Counted from the first letter of the stretch, positions 26,488 to 36,911 are shown. The stretch is 64,000 nucleotides of DNA from Serratia grimesii NBRC 13537 (GCF_001590905.1 NZ_BCTT01000017.1:90171-154170); one strand, 5' to 3'. The notes: generated by a model not told the origin, from the sequence alone. A program made the numbers and translations.

Positions 26488-26663
26488 GAAAAAGTGAATA
26501 AAACCGGGGTGAAATGGCCCCACATGTTTATAACTTTGCCATTATCTGTGAGTTATCCCAATGTTATCCGGTTTGCAGGGCCGCAAAGCAGTGGTTTACC
26601 GCCTGTAGCTTGTGTGAAACAATCAGGGTATCTATGCGAATTTAAGCTTATCGAGGTAGTCCG

Positions 26664-27191
26664 GTGATCGATGATGATGGCTACCGCCCGAATGTTGGTA
26701 TCGTAATCTGTAATCGTCAGGGGCAAGTCCTGTGGGCTCGCCGTTACGGTCAACACTCCTGGCAGTTTCCCCAAGGTGGGATTAACCCTGGTGAAACCGC
26801 AGAACAGGCAATGTACCGTGAGCTGTTCGAAGAAGTGGGGCTGAGTAAAAAGGATGTGCGTATCCTGGCCTCAACCCGCAACTGGTTGCGCTATAAATTG
26901 CCAAAACGTTTGGTGCGTTGGGACACAAAGCCGGTTTGTATCGGCCAAAAGCAGAAATGGTTTCTGTTGCAGTTAATGTGCAATGACGCTGATATCAATA
27001 TGCAACGCAGCAGCACGCCGGAGTTTGACGGCTGGCGCTGGGTGAGTTTTTGGTATCCGGTGCGCCAGGTGGTGTCGTTCAAACGTGACGTATACCGCCG
27101 GGTGATGAAAGAATTCGCCGTGACCGTGATGCCAATGCAGGAGCAGGCAGCACAGCGGCAGACCCCCGCTTATCGCCGGAAGAGAGGTTAA
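26664..27191 (+). CDS. rppH: RNA pyrophosphohydrolase
   Basis: 175 residues, starting with GTG as in E. coli ([12 protein letters not shown]). Nudix box [20 protein letters not shown] followed by VGL. RppH removes pyrophosphate from triphosphorylated 5' ends of mRNA and so triggers RNase E decay. The basic tail YRRKRG is conserved. ptsP follows 12 bp later on the same strand. Confidence 0.97.
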   Translation: MIDDDGYRPNVGIVICNRQGQVLWARRYGQHSWQFPQGGINPGETAEQAMYRELFEEVGLSKKDVRILASTRNWLRYKLPKRLVRWDTKPVCIGQKQKWFLLQLMCNDADINMQRSSTPEFDGWRWVSFWYPVRQVVSFKRDVYRRVMKEFAVTVMPMQEQAAQRQTPAYRRKRG

Positions 27192-27203
27192 GTTAAGCCG
27201 ACT

Positions 27204-29450
27204 ATGCTCACGCGCTTGCGAGAAATTGTTGAGAAGGTGGCCGCGGCGGCCAGTCTGACAGATGCGCTGGATCTTTTGGTTAATGAAACCTGTCTGGCAA
27301 TGGATACGGAAGTCTGTTCCATCTATCTGGCGGACAACGACCGCCGTTGCTATTACCTGATGGCGACACGCGGGTTAAAAAAACCGCGTGGGCGTGCCAT
27401 CGCGTTGGCATTTGATGAAGGTATAGTCGGGTTGGTCGGGCGTCGTGCGGAGCCGATTAACCTGGCAGACGCGCAAAGTCACCCCAGCTTCAAATACATT
27501 CCTCAGGTGAAGGAGGATCGTTTCCGATCCTTCCTTGGCGTGCCTATCATTCATCGCCGTCAGTTGCTGGGTGTGCTGGTAGTGCAGCAGCGTGAGCTAC
27601 GTCAGTTTGACGAAGGCGAAGAATCCTTCATGGTGACGCTTGCCACGCAGATGGCCGGGATCCTCTCGCAGTCACAGCTTAACGCTATTTTTGGTCAATA
27701 TCGTCAGACGCGTATTCGTGCACTGGCGGCATCGCCGGGCGTGGCGGTAGCGGAAGGTTGGCAAGACAGCAGCCAGCCATCGCTCGATCAAGTTTATAAG
27801 GCCTCGACACTCGATACCGCGAGCGAACGGGAACGCCTGACTCAGGCACTTGAAGAAGCTGGGGCGGAATTCCGTCGCTTCAGCAAGCGCTTTGCCGCCA
27901 GCTCGCAAAAAGAGAGCGCGGCGATCTTCGATCTTTACTCTCACCTGTTGAACGACGCCCGTCTTAAGCGCGAACTGTTTGCCGAAATTGATGCCGGCTC
28001 TGTGGCTGAATGGGCGGTTAAACAGGTGATTGAAGTCTTTGCTGCGCAGTTCGCCAGTTTACAAGACACCTACATGCGCGAGCGTGCGAGCGATCTGCGT
28101 GCACTTGGCCAACGCCTATTGTTCCACCTCGACGACACCACCCAAGGCGCCACTCAGTGGCCAGCGCGTTTTGTGCTGGTGGCAGATGAACTGACCGCCA
28201 CCCTGTTGGCCGAAATGCCGCAGGACAGACTGGTCGGTGTCGTCGTGCGTGACGGTGCTGCCAACTCCCATGCGGCGATATTGGTTCGCGCGATGGGCGT
28301 GCCGACGGTGATGGGGGCCGATATTCAGCCTGCGCTGCTCAGCCAGCGGCTGCTGATTGTCGATGGTTATCGCGGTGAACTGCTGGTTGATCCTGAACCG
28401 GTACTTGTTCAGGAATACCAGCGGCTGATCAGCGAAGAGCAGGAATTAAGCAAGCTGGCTGAAGACGACGTTGAGCAGCCGGCCCAACTCAAAAGTGGTG
28501 AACGAGTTCAGGTAATGCTTAACGCGGGTCTTAGCCCGGAACACGAACAATTGCTGGGTGGGCGGGTCGACGGCGTTGGCCTGTATCGCACTGAAATACC
28601 GTTCATGCTGCAAAGCGGTTTTCCTTCAGAGGAAGAACAAGTCGCGCAGTATCAAGGCATGCTCCAGCTGTATCCGAACAAGCCAGTGACGCTGCGTACG
28701 CTGGATATCGGCGCCGATAAGCAACTGCCGTATATGCCGATCAGCGAAGAAAACCCATGTTTGGGCTGGCGCGGTATCCGTATCACACTGGATCAGCCGG
28801 AAATATTCTTGATTCAGGTGCGGGCCATGCTGCGTGCCAATGCAGGCACGGGCAATCTGGGTATTCTTCTGCCGATGATCACCAGCCTGGAAGAGATCGA
28901 CGAGGCTCGGCGTTTGATCGACCGCGCAGGACGGGAGGTTGAAGAGGTACTCGGGTATGAAATCCCGAAACCGAAACTTGGCATTATGCTGGAAGTGCCG
29001 TCGATGATCTTCATGATCCCGCATCTGGCCAGGCGTGTTGAATTTATTTCGGTGGGCACCAACGATCTGACCCAATACCTGTTGGCGGTAGATCGCAACA
29101 ATACCCGGGTGGCATCGCTGTATGACAGCCTGCATCCTTCCATGTTGCAGGTGCTTAAATTGATCGCCGTTCAAGCCAAGGCCGTCGGGCTGCAGGTCAG
29201 CTTGTGTGGTGAATTGGCCGGTGACCCTATGGGCGCATTGCTGCTGGTGGGCATGGGTTATCGTAATCTGAGCATGAACGGCCGCAGTGTGGCACGCATC
29301 AAATATCTGCTGCGACATATTGAGTTATCTGACGCCGAAGTGCTGACGCAACGGGTACTGAACGCGCAAATGACCACCGAAGTGCGCCATCAGGTCGCGG
29401 CGTTTATGGAACGGCGTGGCATGGGCGGTTTGATCCGCGGCGGTAAGTAA
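27204..29450 (+). CDS. ptsP: Phosphoenolpyruvate-protein phosphotransferase PtsP (EI-Ntr)
   Basis: 748 residues. N-terminal GAF domain (about 1-165) that senses nitrogen metabolites, a linker, the phosphohistidine domain with GAANSHAAIL (His356), and a C-terminal TIM barrel with VGTNDLTQYLLAVDRNN and the catalytic LCGELAGDP cysteine. It starts the nitrogen-related phosphotransfer chain PtsP-NPr-IIA-Ntr. Operon with rppH as in E. coli. Confidence 0.97.
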   Translation: MLTRLREIVEKVAAAASLTDALDLLVNETCLAMDTEVCSIYLADNDRRCYYLMATRGLKKPRGRAIALAFDEGIVGLVGRRAEPINLADAQSHPSFKYIPQVKEDRFRSFLGVPIIHRRQLLGVLVVQQRELRQFDEGEESFMVTLATQMAGILSQSQLNAIFGQYRQTRIRALAASPGVAVAEGWQDSSQPSLDQVYKASTLDTASERERLTQALEEAGAEFRRFSKRFAASSQKESAAIFDLYSHLLNDARLKRELFAEIDAGSVAEWAVKQVIEVFAAQFASLQDTYMRERASDLRALGQRLLFHLDDTTQGATQWPARFVLVADELTATLLAEMPQDRLVGVVVRDGAANSHAAILVRAMGVPTVMGADIQPALLSQRLLIVDGYRGELLVDPEPVLVQEYQRLISEEQELSKLAEDDVEQPAQLKSGERVQVMLNAGLSPEHEQLLGGRVDGVGLYRTEIPFMLQSGFPSEEEQVAQYQGMLQLYPNKPVTLRTLDIGADKQLPYMPISEENPCLGWRGIRITLDQPEIFLIQVRAMLRANAGTGNLGILLPMITSLEEIDEARRLIDRAGREVEEVLGYEIPKPKLGIMLEVPSMIFMIPHLARRVEFISVGTNDLTQYLLAVDRNNTRVASLYDSLHPSMLQVLKLIAVQAKAVGLQVSLCGELAGDPMGALLLVGMGYRNLSMNGRSVARIKYLLRHIELSDAEVLTQRVLNAQMTTEVRHQVAAFMERRGMGGLIRGGK

Positions 29451-29643
29451 GGTCACGGACTGACTGATTTTTTTACAGAACTTTTCCCAGCAGGCCAGCC
29501 CGGAGGGGGTTAAGCTTATGCTATTATCCGCCTCCTCAACTGCGTTGAAAGCAGCGGAAAAATAGTGTTTCTGCTGTGTTTTACCGCGTTTGGCACCTGC
29601 CGCCCCCGGATGGGGAAGAATAATAGACATGTTGTGGTGATAG

Positions 29644-30516
29644 ATGACCAATAGCTATCTGGCGTTTCCTAAATTTGATCCGGTGATTTTCTCTATCGGC
29701 CCGGTCTCTCTGCATTGGTACGGTCTGATGTACCTGGTTGGCTTTGTATTTGCCATGTGGTTGGCGGTACGCCGTGCTAACAAGCCGGGCAGCGGTTGGA
29801 CCAAGGATGAAGTAGAGAACCTGCTGTATGCCGGTTTCCTCGGTGTGTTCGTCGGTGGCCGTGTTGGCTATGTGCTGTTTTACAACCTGCCGCTGTTCCT
29901 GGATAACCCGCTCTATTTGTTTAAGGTCTGGGATGGCGGCATGTCGTTCCACGGCGGTTTGATGGGGGTGATCCTGGTGATGTTCTGGTTCGCTCGTCGC
30001 ACCAAACGCACCTTCTTCCAGGTTTCTGATTTTATTGCCCCGCTGATCCCATTCGGTTTGGGTGCTGGCCGTTTAGGCAACTTTATCAACGGCGAGCTCT
30101 GGGGGCGTGTCACCACGGACACTCCATGGGCCATGCTGTTCCCTGGTTCGCGCAGCGAGGACGTGGCGATTGCCGCCGCCGACCCGCAGCTGTTGCCAAT
30201 CCTGAATCAATACGGTGTGCTGCCGCGTCACCCATCCCAGCTGTATGAATTGCTGTTGGAAGGTGTGGTGCTGTTTATCATTCTGAACCTGTTTATCCGC
30301 AAACCACGGCCGATGGGGGCTGTTTCCGGCCTGTTCCTGATTGGTTATGGCGCATTCCGCATTATCGTCGAAGCTTTCCGCCAGCCGGATGCTCAGCTCG
30401 GCCTGTTCGACGGCGTCGTCAGCATGGGGCAGATCCTGTCCGTTCCAATGGTGGTAGCCGGTATTATTATGATGATTTGGGCGTACCGTCGTCGCCCGCA
30501 GCAACAACTGTCGTGA
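29644..30516 (+). CDS. lgt: Phosphatidylglycerol:prolipoprotein diacylglyceryl transferase
   Basis: 290 residues, about seven membrane segments. The Lgt signature [14 protein letters not shown] and HPSQLYE are present, with the essential His in MSFHGG. It moves a diacylglyceryl group onto the lipobox cysteine of prolipoproteins, the first step of lipoprotein maturation. thyA starts 7 bp after its stop, an operon conserved in enterobacteria. Confidence 0.97.
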   Translation: MTNSYLAFPKFDPVIFSIGPVSLHWYGLMYLVGFVFAMWLAVRRANKPGSGWTKDEVENLLYAGFLGVFVGGRVGYVLFYNLPLFLDNPLYLFKVWDGGMSFHGGLMGVILVMFWFARRTKRTFFQVSDFIAPLIPFGLGAGRLGNFINGELWGRVTTDTPWAMLFPGSRSEDVAIAAADPQLLPILNQYGVLPRHPSQLYELLLEGVVLFIILNLFIRKPRPMGAVSGLFLIGYGAFRIIVEAFRQPDAQLGLFDGVVSMGQILSVPMVVAGIIMMIWAYRRRPQQQLS

Positions 30517-30523
30517 GGAACAA

Positions 30524-31318
30524 ATGAAACAGTATCTGGATTTGATGAACAAAGTGCTCGCCGAGGGCACCCCTAAAGCCGACCGTACCGGCACTGGCAC
30601 GTTGTCGATTTTCGGCCACCAGATGCGTTTCAATTTGCAGGAAGGGTTCCCGCTGGTCACCACCAAAAAATGCCACCTGCGTTCAATTATTCATGAACTG
30701 CTGTGGTTCTTGAACGGTGACACCAACGTGGCTTACTTGCGGGAAAACAACGTCAGCATCTGGGACGAATGGGCTGACGAAAACGGCGATCTTGGCCCGG
30801 TGTACGGCAAACAATGGCGCGCCTGGGGGGCTGCGGACGGTCGTCAGATCGACCAGTTGACCACCGTGCTGAACCAACTGAAACAGGATCCGGACTCGCG
30901 TCGTATCATCGTTTCTGCCTGGAACGTAGGTGAGCTGGATCAGATGGCGTTGGCACCATGCCACGCGTTCTTCCAGTTCTATGTGGCAGACGGCAAATTG
31001 TCCTGCCAGCTGTACCAGCGTTCCTGCGATGTGTTCCTCGGCTTGCCGTTCAACATTGCCAGCTATGCGTTGCTGGTGCATATGATGGCGCAGCAATGCG
31101 ATCTGGAAGTGGGTGATTTCGTTTGGACGGGCGGCGACACACATCTGTACAGCAATCATATGGAACAAACCCAGCTACAATTGACCCGCGAACCGCGCGC
31201 GTTGCCTAAGCTGGTGATCAAACGCAAACCGGCATCGCTGTTCGATTACCGTTTCGAGGATTTTGAAATCGAAGGTTACGATCCGCACCCAGCCATCAAG
31301 GCACCGGTTGCCATTTGA
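30524..31318 (+). CDS. thyA: Thymidylate synthase
   Basis: 264 residues, E. coli length. Catalytic Cys146 in [10 protein letters not shown], folate- and phosphate-binding segments [17 protein letters not shown] and [13 protein letters not shown]. It methylates dUMP to dTMP with methylene-tetrahydrofolate. Ribosome-binding site TGAGGA lies in the gap after lgt. An intrinsic terminator follows. Confidence 0.98.
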   Translation: MKQYLDLMNKVLAEGTPKADRTGTGTLSIFGHQMRFNLQEGFPLVTTKKCHLRSIIHELLWFLNGDTNVAYLRENNVSIWDEWADENGDLGPVYGKQWRAWGAADGRQIDQLTTVLNQLKQDPDSRRIIVSAWNVGELDQMALAPCHAFFQFYVADGKLSCQLYQRSCDVFLGLPFNIASYALLVHMMAQQCDLEVGDFVWTGGDTHLYSNHMEQTQLQLTREPRALPKLVIKRKPASLFDYRFEDFEIEGYDPHPAIKAPVAI

Positions 31319-31341
31319 TTTTCTCGGCATAATTTATCCCC

Positions 31342-31371
31342 AAGGGCGCACTGGTTGCGCCCTTACTTTTT
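31342..31371 (+). terminator. Intrinsic terminator of lgt-thyA
   Basis: 9-bp stem AAGGGCGCA / TGCGCCCTT with a 5-base loop, followed by ACTTTTTC. Confidence 0.75.
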
Positions 31372-31514
31372 CCTGCATACGCCTCGATTATCTCTGCGCT
31401 CTGTTTCTCATTTTTCTATGTTTTTCCTCCCGTTACATCAAAAGGTTGCGTGGCGTAATTCATGTCGGCTAAAGCACACTTTCTCCTGAGGCATGCTTGC
31501 TTACACTGGCCGCT

Positions 31515-32021
31515 ATGAATAACGAAACGATGTTTAACTCTGCTGGCCAATGTGGCATGACGCTCATTGAACTGTTAGTGGTTATGACCTTGGCAGGTCT
31601 GTTAACCGGTTGGGGAATCAGCCATTGGCGTGATTACCAGCAGGCCTTGCGGTTGGAACATACCGCACAACAGTTGCTGGCTTTTCTCACACGCATGCAA
31701 GCGGACGCTAACTGGCGTAATCGCACGGCGTTGCTGGGTGTTAAAACCGGTGCGCGCTGGTGCATTCGCAGCGGTCTTGCCCCGTCGGATTGCAAAGCGA
31801 GCGGCGATGATGTCTTCATTCCGCATTACACGGATGTGCAGCTGGCAGGTTATACCCAAAAAGAGGTGGGCTTCTATGGTCTGCGTAACAATGCACAAGC
31901 TGGGCATATCGTACTGAATAACGGTGCCGGTAGCCTTCGGATAGTGTTATCTGCCAAGGGGCGACTGCGGTTATGCAGTGAAGGCGTGAGCATAAGAGGG
32001 ATTGCCACATGTCAGCCTTAG
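31515..32021 (+). CDS. ppdA: Minor pseudopilin PpdA
   Basis: About 168 residues. Type IV prepilin leader ending in G followed by MTLIELLVVM, with Glu at position 5, then a long hydrophobic helix; C-terminal ends resemble E. coli PpdA (GFYGLRNNAQAGHI, GRLRLC). Start uncertain: ATG at 31515, ATG at 31530 or TTG at 31497. First gene of a tightly overlapping four-gene set ppdA-ppdB-ygdB-ppdC, which in other bacteria supplies minor pilins for pilus priming. Confidence 0.85.
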   Translation: MNNETMFNSAGQCGMTLIELLVVMTLAGLLTGWGISHWRDYQQALRLEHTAQQLLAFLTRMQADANWRNRTALLGVKTGARWCIRSGLAPSDCKASGDDVFIPHYTDVQLAGYTQKEVGFYGLRNNAQAGHIVLNNGAGSLRIVLSAKGRLRLCSEGVSIRGIATCQP

Positions 32022-32587
32022 AGCGCGGTTTTACCTTGCCAGAGGTAATGTTGGCACTCACATTCGGCAGCCTGATTGCGTTGGCGGCGGCTAAAACTTA
32101 TCCGGTCTTGCGTCAGCACAGTGTCGATGTTGGTCGGCATTATCGGCTGGAATCGGTGCTGCGGCAGCTGGCTTTTGGCATAGAGAAAGATCTACGCCGT
32201 GCCGGTTTCTGTGCGGGTCAGTGCCGGGGAAAGCCCATGCTGATTAGTCATGCCAGCGGTGAGGCTGCGGACAGTTGCGTGATCGTTGCCTACGACATCG
32301 CTCGCAACGGTCGCTGGGAAGCCTCCGGCGCTGATGCCAGCTACTTCGGCTACCGTCTTCGACAGGGCATGCTGGAAGGTCAACGTGGTGTAAAGCACTG
32401 CAGCGGCACAGGATGGGAACGTCTACTCGATAACGACGAGGTACGCATTGAAACCTTTAACCTCAAGGTCAACACGGGCGACAGAGGTAAAACCTGGGTT
32501 GCGCTAGCATTGACTGGTCGCTCGAAAGCCAATAGCGGTATACGGCGCAGTTTGCATTGGGCAATTAATATGGCTTCGCTAACATGA
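32009..32587 (+). CDS. ppdB: Minor pseudopilin PpdB
   Basis: 192 residues. Very short leader MSALERG then FTLPEVMLALTFGSL, the prepilin peptidase cleavage site and hydrophobic helix. Contains cysteines in FCAGQCRGK. Overlaps ppdA by 13 bp and ygdB by 4 bp, so translation is coupled. Confidence 0.87.
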   Translation: MSALERGFTLPEVMLALTFGSLIALAAAKTYPVLRQHSVDVGRHYRLESVLRQLAFGIEKDLRRAGFCAGQCRGKPMLISHASGEAADSCVIVAYDIARNGRWEASGADASYFGYRLRQGMLEGQRGVKHCSGTGWERLLDNDEVRIETFNLKVNTGDRGKTWVALALTGRSKANSGIRRSLHWAINMASLT

Positions 32588-33030
32588 GTCCGGGCAAGCA
32601 ACGAGGTGGCAGCACCCTGGCAGCAGTGATGATGTTGTTGGTGCTAGGGTTGATGTTACTGAATGCTCAGCATCGCCAACTGGACAGTGCCTTACTGCTG
32701 TCGTCCGACGAGAAGCACTACCTACAGGCCTATAATCAGGCTGTTTCGGCACTCAGTTGGGGCGTGGCACAATCCTGGCCGCGCGATCGTCTTGTCACCA
32801 CTGATTGGTGGTGTCAGAAAACTGATGCATTGCGTGCCTGCGCAAAATTGTCTGCTCAGACGGGCATTGTGCTGGTGCGCGGTGAAACCGAGATGAATCA
32901 TGGGGAGCCGCTGCGGATATATCAACGGACGAAGCCTGACGGGACGGAAAGTTCGATCGGACTGGTTGCAGAAGCGGGGGGCTGGCTGGATTTTTGCCCT
33001 GAAAAAAAACAGGTGGATTGTGCAGAGTAA
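32584..33030 (+). CDS. ygdB: YgdB, DUF2509 protein of the pseudopilin cluster
   Basis: 148 residues. N-terminal GGSTLAAVMMLLVLGLMLL resembles a PilX-like prepilin helix but lacks the Glu5 of major pilins. Starts within the ATGA overlap with ppdB. Function in E. coli not established; context suggests a minor pilin subunit. Confidence 0.85.
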   Translation: MSPGKQRGGSTLAAVMMLLVLGLMLLNAQHRQLDSALLLSSDEKHYLQAYNQAVSALSWGVAQSWPRDRLVTTDWWCQKTDALRACAKLSAQTGIVLVRGETEMNHGEPLRIYQRTKPDGTESSIGLVAEAGGWLDFCPEKKQVDCAE

Positions 33031-33361
33031 GCAGCAAGGCTTCAGTCTGCCGGAGGTGATGATTGCTGCGTTGCTGTTCGCGGTGTCGCTGCTGGGATTG
33101 TTACAGTATCATCAGGTGCTGTTGCAGTCGTTCCAGCGTCAGTGGCAGTATCGACAGGCTTGGTCGTTAGCGCATCAGCAATTAGAGGTTTTCGCCGCAA
33201 CTGGACGTGTGAATGCAGGGCTATCGTTACCTACGCCGGGGTGGCTGCTTGATACAGAGCTGAGTACCCCGCAGCCCTTCTGCCAACGGCTGACGGTAAA
33301 AATACAAACGCCCCAGCGACAGTGGGCGAAACTCAGTCGTTGGTACTGCAAACGCCAGTGA
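33020..33361 (+). CDS. ppdC: Minor pseudopilin PpdC
   Basis: 113 residues from a GTG at 33020, preceded by AGGTGG. This start gives the short leader MQSKQQG then FSLPEVMIAALLFAVSLLG; the longer frame from 32900 would bury the leader. Overlaps ygdB by 11 bp. Related to type IV pilus subunits PilV/PpdC. Confidence 0.85.
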   Translation: MQSKQQGFSLPEVMIAALLFAVSLLGLLQYHQVLLQSFQRQWQYRQAWSLAHQQLEVFAATGRVNAGLSLPTPGWLLDTELSTPQPFCQRLTVKIQTPQRQWAKLSRWYCKRQ

Positions 33362-33394
33362 ACCGGCAGAAATTTTGTTTTAAGGGAGCTCCCA

Positions 33395-36300
33395 ATGTTT
33401 AGGGTTTATCATTCCAACCAGTTGGATTTGCTGAAAACGTTGACCAGCGCGTTGATAGCCAGAGAGCCATTGGCCGATCCTTTTCAACAGGAAGTGGTAT
33501 TGGTGCAGAGCCCCGGTATGGCGCAGTGGCTACAGATGCAACTGGCTGAACAGTTTGGCATTGCTGCTAACATCGCTTTCCCGCTGCCGGCCACCTTCAT
33601 CTGGGACATGTTTACGCGAGTTTTGCCGGGGATCCCAAAAGAGAGTGCTTTCAGCAAAGACGCCATGACTTGGAAGCTGATGTGGCTGCTGCCCGATCTG
33701 CTCACCCAACCTGAATTTGCCCCGTTGCAGCATTATCTCACCGATGACGGCGACAAACGCAAAATTCACCAGCTTGCCGGCCGGGTGGCTGACCTGTTCG
33801 ACCAATATCTGGTGTATCGCCCGCAATGGCTGGAAAGCTGGCAGAAAGGCGAGCGCGTTGACGGACTGGCGGAAGCACAACAATGGCAGGCCCCCCTGTG
33901 GGCGCGACTGGTCGAATACACCCAGGAGTTGGGGCAACCGGAATGGCACCGTGCCAATCTGTATCGCCGCTTTATCAGCGCACTGGAAAAAGCAGAACAA
34001 CCGCCGGCGGGATTACCGCCGCGGGTATTTATCTGCGGCATTTCCGCCTTGCCGCCGGTATACCTGGAAGCGCTGCAGGCATTGGGGAAGCATATCGATA
34101 TTCACCTGATGTTCACCAATCCATGTCGCTACTATTGGGGCGACATTCAGAGCCCATCATTCCTGGCGAAGTTACAGAGCCGTAAACGGCAGCACTATCG
34201 CGACAAAACGGAATATGCATTATTCAGGGATCCGGATAATGCCGCTTCACTGTTCAATGAAGAGGGTGAACAAGACTTGCCGAACCCGTTGTTGGCCTCA
34301 TGGGGCAAGCTGGGACGGGACCATCACTTTTTACTTTCGCAGATCGAATCCTCTCAAGAGGTTTTTGCTTTCGTTGATGTCCCTGCGGACAATCTGCTGC
34401 ATAGCATTCAGCACGATATGCTGGAGTTGAAGAACAGTGCAGTGATCGGCACCACGCCAGAAACGTTGGAAAGTAGCGCCACTAAACGCCAACTCGATCC
34501 TGACGATCGCTCCATTAGTCTACATGCCTGCCACAGCCCACAGCGTGAAGTTGAAATATTGCACGACCAGTTGTTGAGCATGCTGGCAAACGATCCTGAG
34601 CTGACGCCGCGTGACATCATCGTGATGGTGGCGGATATCGACAGCTACACGCCTTATATTCAGGCGGTATTCGGCAATGCTTCACCTGAACGCTATTTGC
34701 CGTTTGCCATCTCTGACCGAAAGGCCAGCCAGGCACATCCGGCGTTGCAGGCGTTTATTTCGCTGTTGGATCTACCGCAGAGTCGCTTTACGTCAGAACA
34801 GGTGCTGGCACTGTTGGAAGTCCCTGCATTGGCTGCGCGTTTCTCCATTCGTGAGGAAGGGTTGCGCCTGCTGCGCCACTGGGTTGGAGAGTCTGGTGTT
34901 CGCTGGGGGTTGGATGACGACAACGTACGCGAATTGGATTTGCCCGCGACCGGCCAGCACACCTGGCAATTCGGTATTACGCGTATGCTGCTGGGTTACG
35001 CCATGGACAGCAACGCCGGTGATTGGCAGGGCGTATTGCCATACGACGAATCTAGTGGGTTAGTTGCTGAACTGGCTGGCCAACTGGCGGAGCTGCTGGC
35101 GGCGCTGAGTCGTTGGCGGCAACGTCTGGGGCAGGCACGCTCCCTGGCAGAATGGCAGCCACTGTGTCGTCAACTACTTGATACCTTCTTTGAACAGGAC
35201 GTCGAAACAGAAGTCGTGTTGGCGCTGATTGAACAGCAATGGAACAAGCTGTTCGAATACGGCTTGGCGGCGCGCTATCCCGATGAGGTGCCGTTGTCTA
35301 TTTTGCGTGACGAGCTGGCGGCACGTCTGGATCAGGAACGTATCAGCCAACGCTTCCTCGCCGGGCAAATCAACTTCTGTACGCTGATGCCGATGCGTTC
35401 CATTCCATTCGACGTGGTTTGCCTGCTGGGCATGAACGATGGGGTTTACCCGCGTACTTTGCCGCCGCTGGGTTTTGATTTGATGGCGCAACAGATGAAG
35501 CGTGGCGACCGCAGTCGTCGTGATGATGACCGCTATCTTTTCCTTGAAGCGATTCTATCGGCACAGAAACGGCTCTATATCAGCTTTATTGGCCGCTCTA
35601 TCCAGGATAACAGTGAGCGTTACCCTTCTGTTTTGGTGACTGAACTGTTGGAGTACCTGGAACAAAGCTATTGTTTGCCGGGCGATGAACATCTGGACGC
35701 GGATGGCAGTGCACGTCTGGTGGGTAAACACTTGCTTAACTGGCATTCACGCATGCCGTTTGCCGCCGAGAACTTCCAGCCTGACACCGAGGATCAAAGC
35801 TATGCGGCAGAATGGTTGCCCGCTGCCGATAGGCGTGGTGCGGCACATCCACCGTTTAATCAGCCGTTATTGCCGGAGGCGCAAACGCAGGTCTCGCTGG
35901 ATGATTTGCTGCGCTTCTACCGTCACCCTGTCCGTGCTTTCTTCCAACTGAGGTTGGGCGTCAGCTTCATTCTGGAAGAAACTGAATTGCCGGATGAGGA
36001 ACCCTTCACGCTGGATAATCTCAGCCGCTATCAGTTCAACAGCCAATTGCTGAACACTTTAATCGATGGCGAGGACGCTACGCGCCTGTTTCAGCGGGTA
36101 CGTGCTGCTGGCGGTTTGCCTTTTGGCCCCTTCGGCGAAATTTATTGGCAGAAGCAGCAGGAAGAGATGACCGAACTTGCCGAACAGGTGCGCGCTGAAC
36201 GAGGGGAAGGACATAGCCTGGAACTGGATATCGATATTGCTGAGGTGAACATCAGCGGGTGGTTGCATCAGGTACAAGACGATGGGCTATTGCGCTGGCG

Positions 36301-36766
36301 ACCGTCAACGTTGTCGGCGGTTGATGGGATATTGCTGTGGCTGGAACATCTGGTGTACTGCTGTGTCGGTGGTACTGGAGAAAGCCGCATTTATGGACGC
36401 AAAGGTGCCGCCTGGCGTTTTGCCGCGTTAAGCGCGGAAGAGGCTCGCGACCACTTGGCTGAGCTGGTAGCGGGTTACCAGCGTGGCCTGTGCCAACCGT
36501 TACTCTTGCTGAACAAAAGTGGTTGGGCGTGGCTGAGCCAGTGCTACCAGCATGAAACGCAGCAGATTGATTGGGATGACGAAGTACAAATCAAGGCTCG
36601 GGCTAAACTGCTGCAAGCCTGGCAGGGCGATCAGCGTATTCCTGGCGAAGGCGAGGATCCCTATATACAGCGGGTTTTCCGCCAATTGGATAATATTTAT
36701 TTAGCGCAAATTCTGGCCGAAACAGAACGTTATCTGTTGCCGGTGGCACGGCATAACCTTGGGTAA
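33395..36766 (+). CDS. recC: Exodeoxyribonuclease V gamma subunit RecC
   Basis: 1123 residues, E. coli length. N-terminus MFRVYHSNQLDLLKTLTSAL and family segments SPGMAQWLQMQLAEQFGIAAN and MRSIPFDVVCLLGMNDGVYPR. RecC has an inactive helicase and nuclease fold; it splits the DNA strands and reads the Chi sequence in the RecBCD complex. GGGAG ribosome-binding site. ptrA separates it from recB as in E. coli. Confidence 0.97.
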   Translation: MFRVYHSNQLDLLKTLTSALIAREPLADPFQQEVVLVQSPGMAQWLQMQLAEQFGIAANIAFPLPATFIWDMFTRVLPGIPKESAFSKDAMTWKLMWLLPDLLTQPEFAPLQHYLTDDGDKRKIHQLAGRVADLFDQYLVYRPQWLESWQKGERVDGLAEAQQWQAPLWARLVEYTQELGQPEWHRANLYRRFISALEKAEQPPAGLPPRVFICGISALPPVYLEALQALGKHIDIHLMFTNPCRYYWGDIQSPSFLAKLQSRKRQHYRDKTEYALFRDPDNAASLFNEEGEQDLPNPLLASWGKLGRDHHFLLSQIESSQEVFAFVDVPADNLLHSIQHDMLELKNSAVIGTTPETLESSATKRQLDPDDRSISLHACHSPQREVEILHDQLLSMLANDPELTPRDIIVMVADIDSYTPYIQAVFGNASPERYLPFAISDRKASQAHPALQAFISLLDLPQSRFTSEQVLALLEVPALAARFSIREEGLRLLRHWVGESGVRWGLDDDNVRELDLPATGQHTWQFGITRMLLGYAMDSNAGDWQGVLPYDESSGLVAELAGQLAELLAALSRWRQRLGQARSLAEWQPLCRQLLDTFFEQDVETEVVLALIEQQWNKLFEYGLAARYPDEVPLSILRDELAARLDQERISQRFLAGQINFCTLMPMRSIPFDVVCLLGMNDGVYPRTLPPLGFDLMAQQMKRGDRSRRDDDRYLFLEAILSAQKRLYISFIGRSIQDNSERYPSVLVTELLEYLEQSYCLPGDEHLDADGSARLVGKHLLNWHSRMPFAAENFQPDTEDQSYAAEWLPAADRRGAAHPPFNQPLLPEAQTQVSLDDLLRFYRHPVRAFFQLRLGVSFILEETELPDEEPFTLDNLSRYQFNSQLLNTLIDGEDATRLFQRVRAAGGLPFGPFGEIYWQKQQEEMTELAEQVRAERGEGHSLELDIDIAEVNISGWLHQVQDDGLLRWRPSTLSAVDGILLWLEHLVYCCVGGTGESRIYGRKGAAWRFAALSAEEARDHLAELVAGYQRGLCQPLLLLNKSGWAWLSQCYQHETQQIDWDDEVQIKARAKLLQAWQGDQRIPGEGEDPYIQRVFRQLDNIYLAQILAETERYLLPVARHNLG

Positions 36767-36866
36767 CAATCCCCCAGTGGTACTGATGGCCTTGTGGTGG
36801 TAAAAATAATCAGGGTTATATTCAACTATCGGGGTTAGCCTCGGTCTTACATAACGTACAGGCATA

Positions 36867-36911
36867 TAGACCCGTTGCCTTTCAAGCTGCAGCTTGAAAT
36901 TCACAGGGTAC
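36867..36911. repeat. Core-deleted ERIC remnant
   Basis: ERIC-like ends (ACCCGTTGCCTTTCAAGCTGC and GCTTGAAATTCACAGGGTA) joined with the core missing, leaving a 20-bp perfect palindrome TTTCAAGCTGCAGCTTGAAA at 36880-36899. It lies 79 bp before ptrA. Confidence 0.6.

Larger units (their letters stand above)
25968..26663. other. Long mutH-rppH intergenic region with DnaA boxes
   Basis: 696 bp, AT-richer than the flanks, with no convincing reading frame. It holds two perfect and two one-mismatch DnaA boxes, five GATC sites between 26149 and 26343, and presumably the divergent promoters of mutH and rppH. Confidence 0.6.

Noticed and set aside
36867..36911. Palindrome as a ptrA operator
   Set aside because: Its flanks match ERIC termini, so a decayed repeat explains it better.
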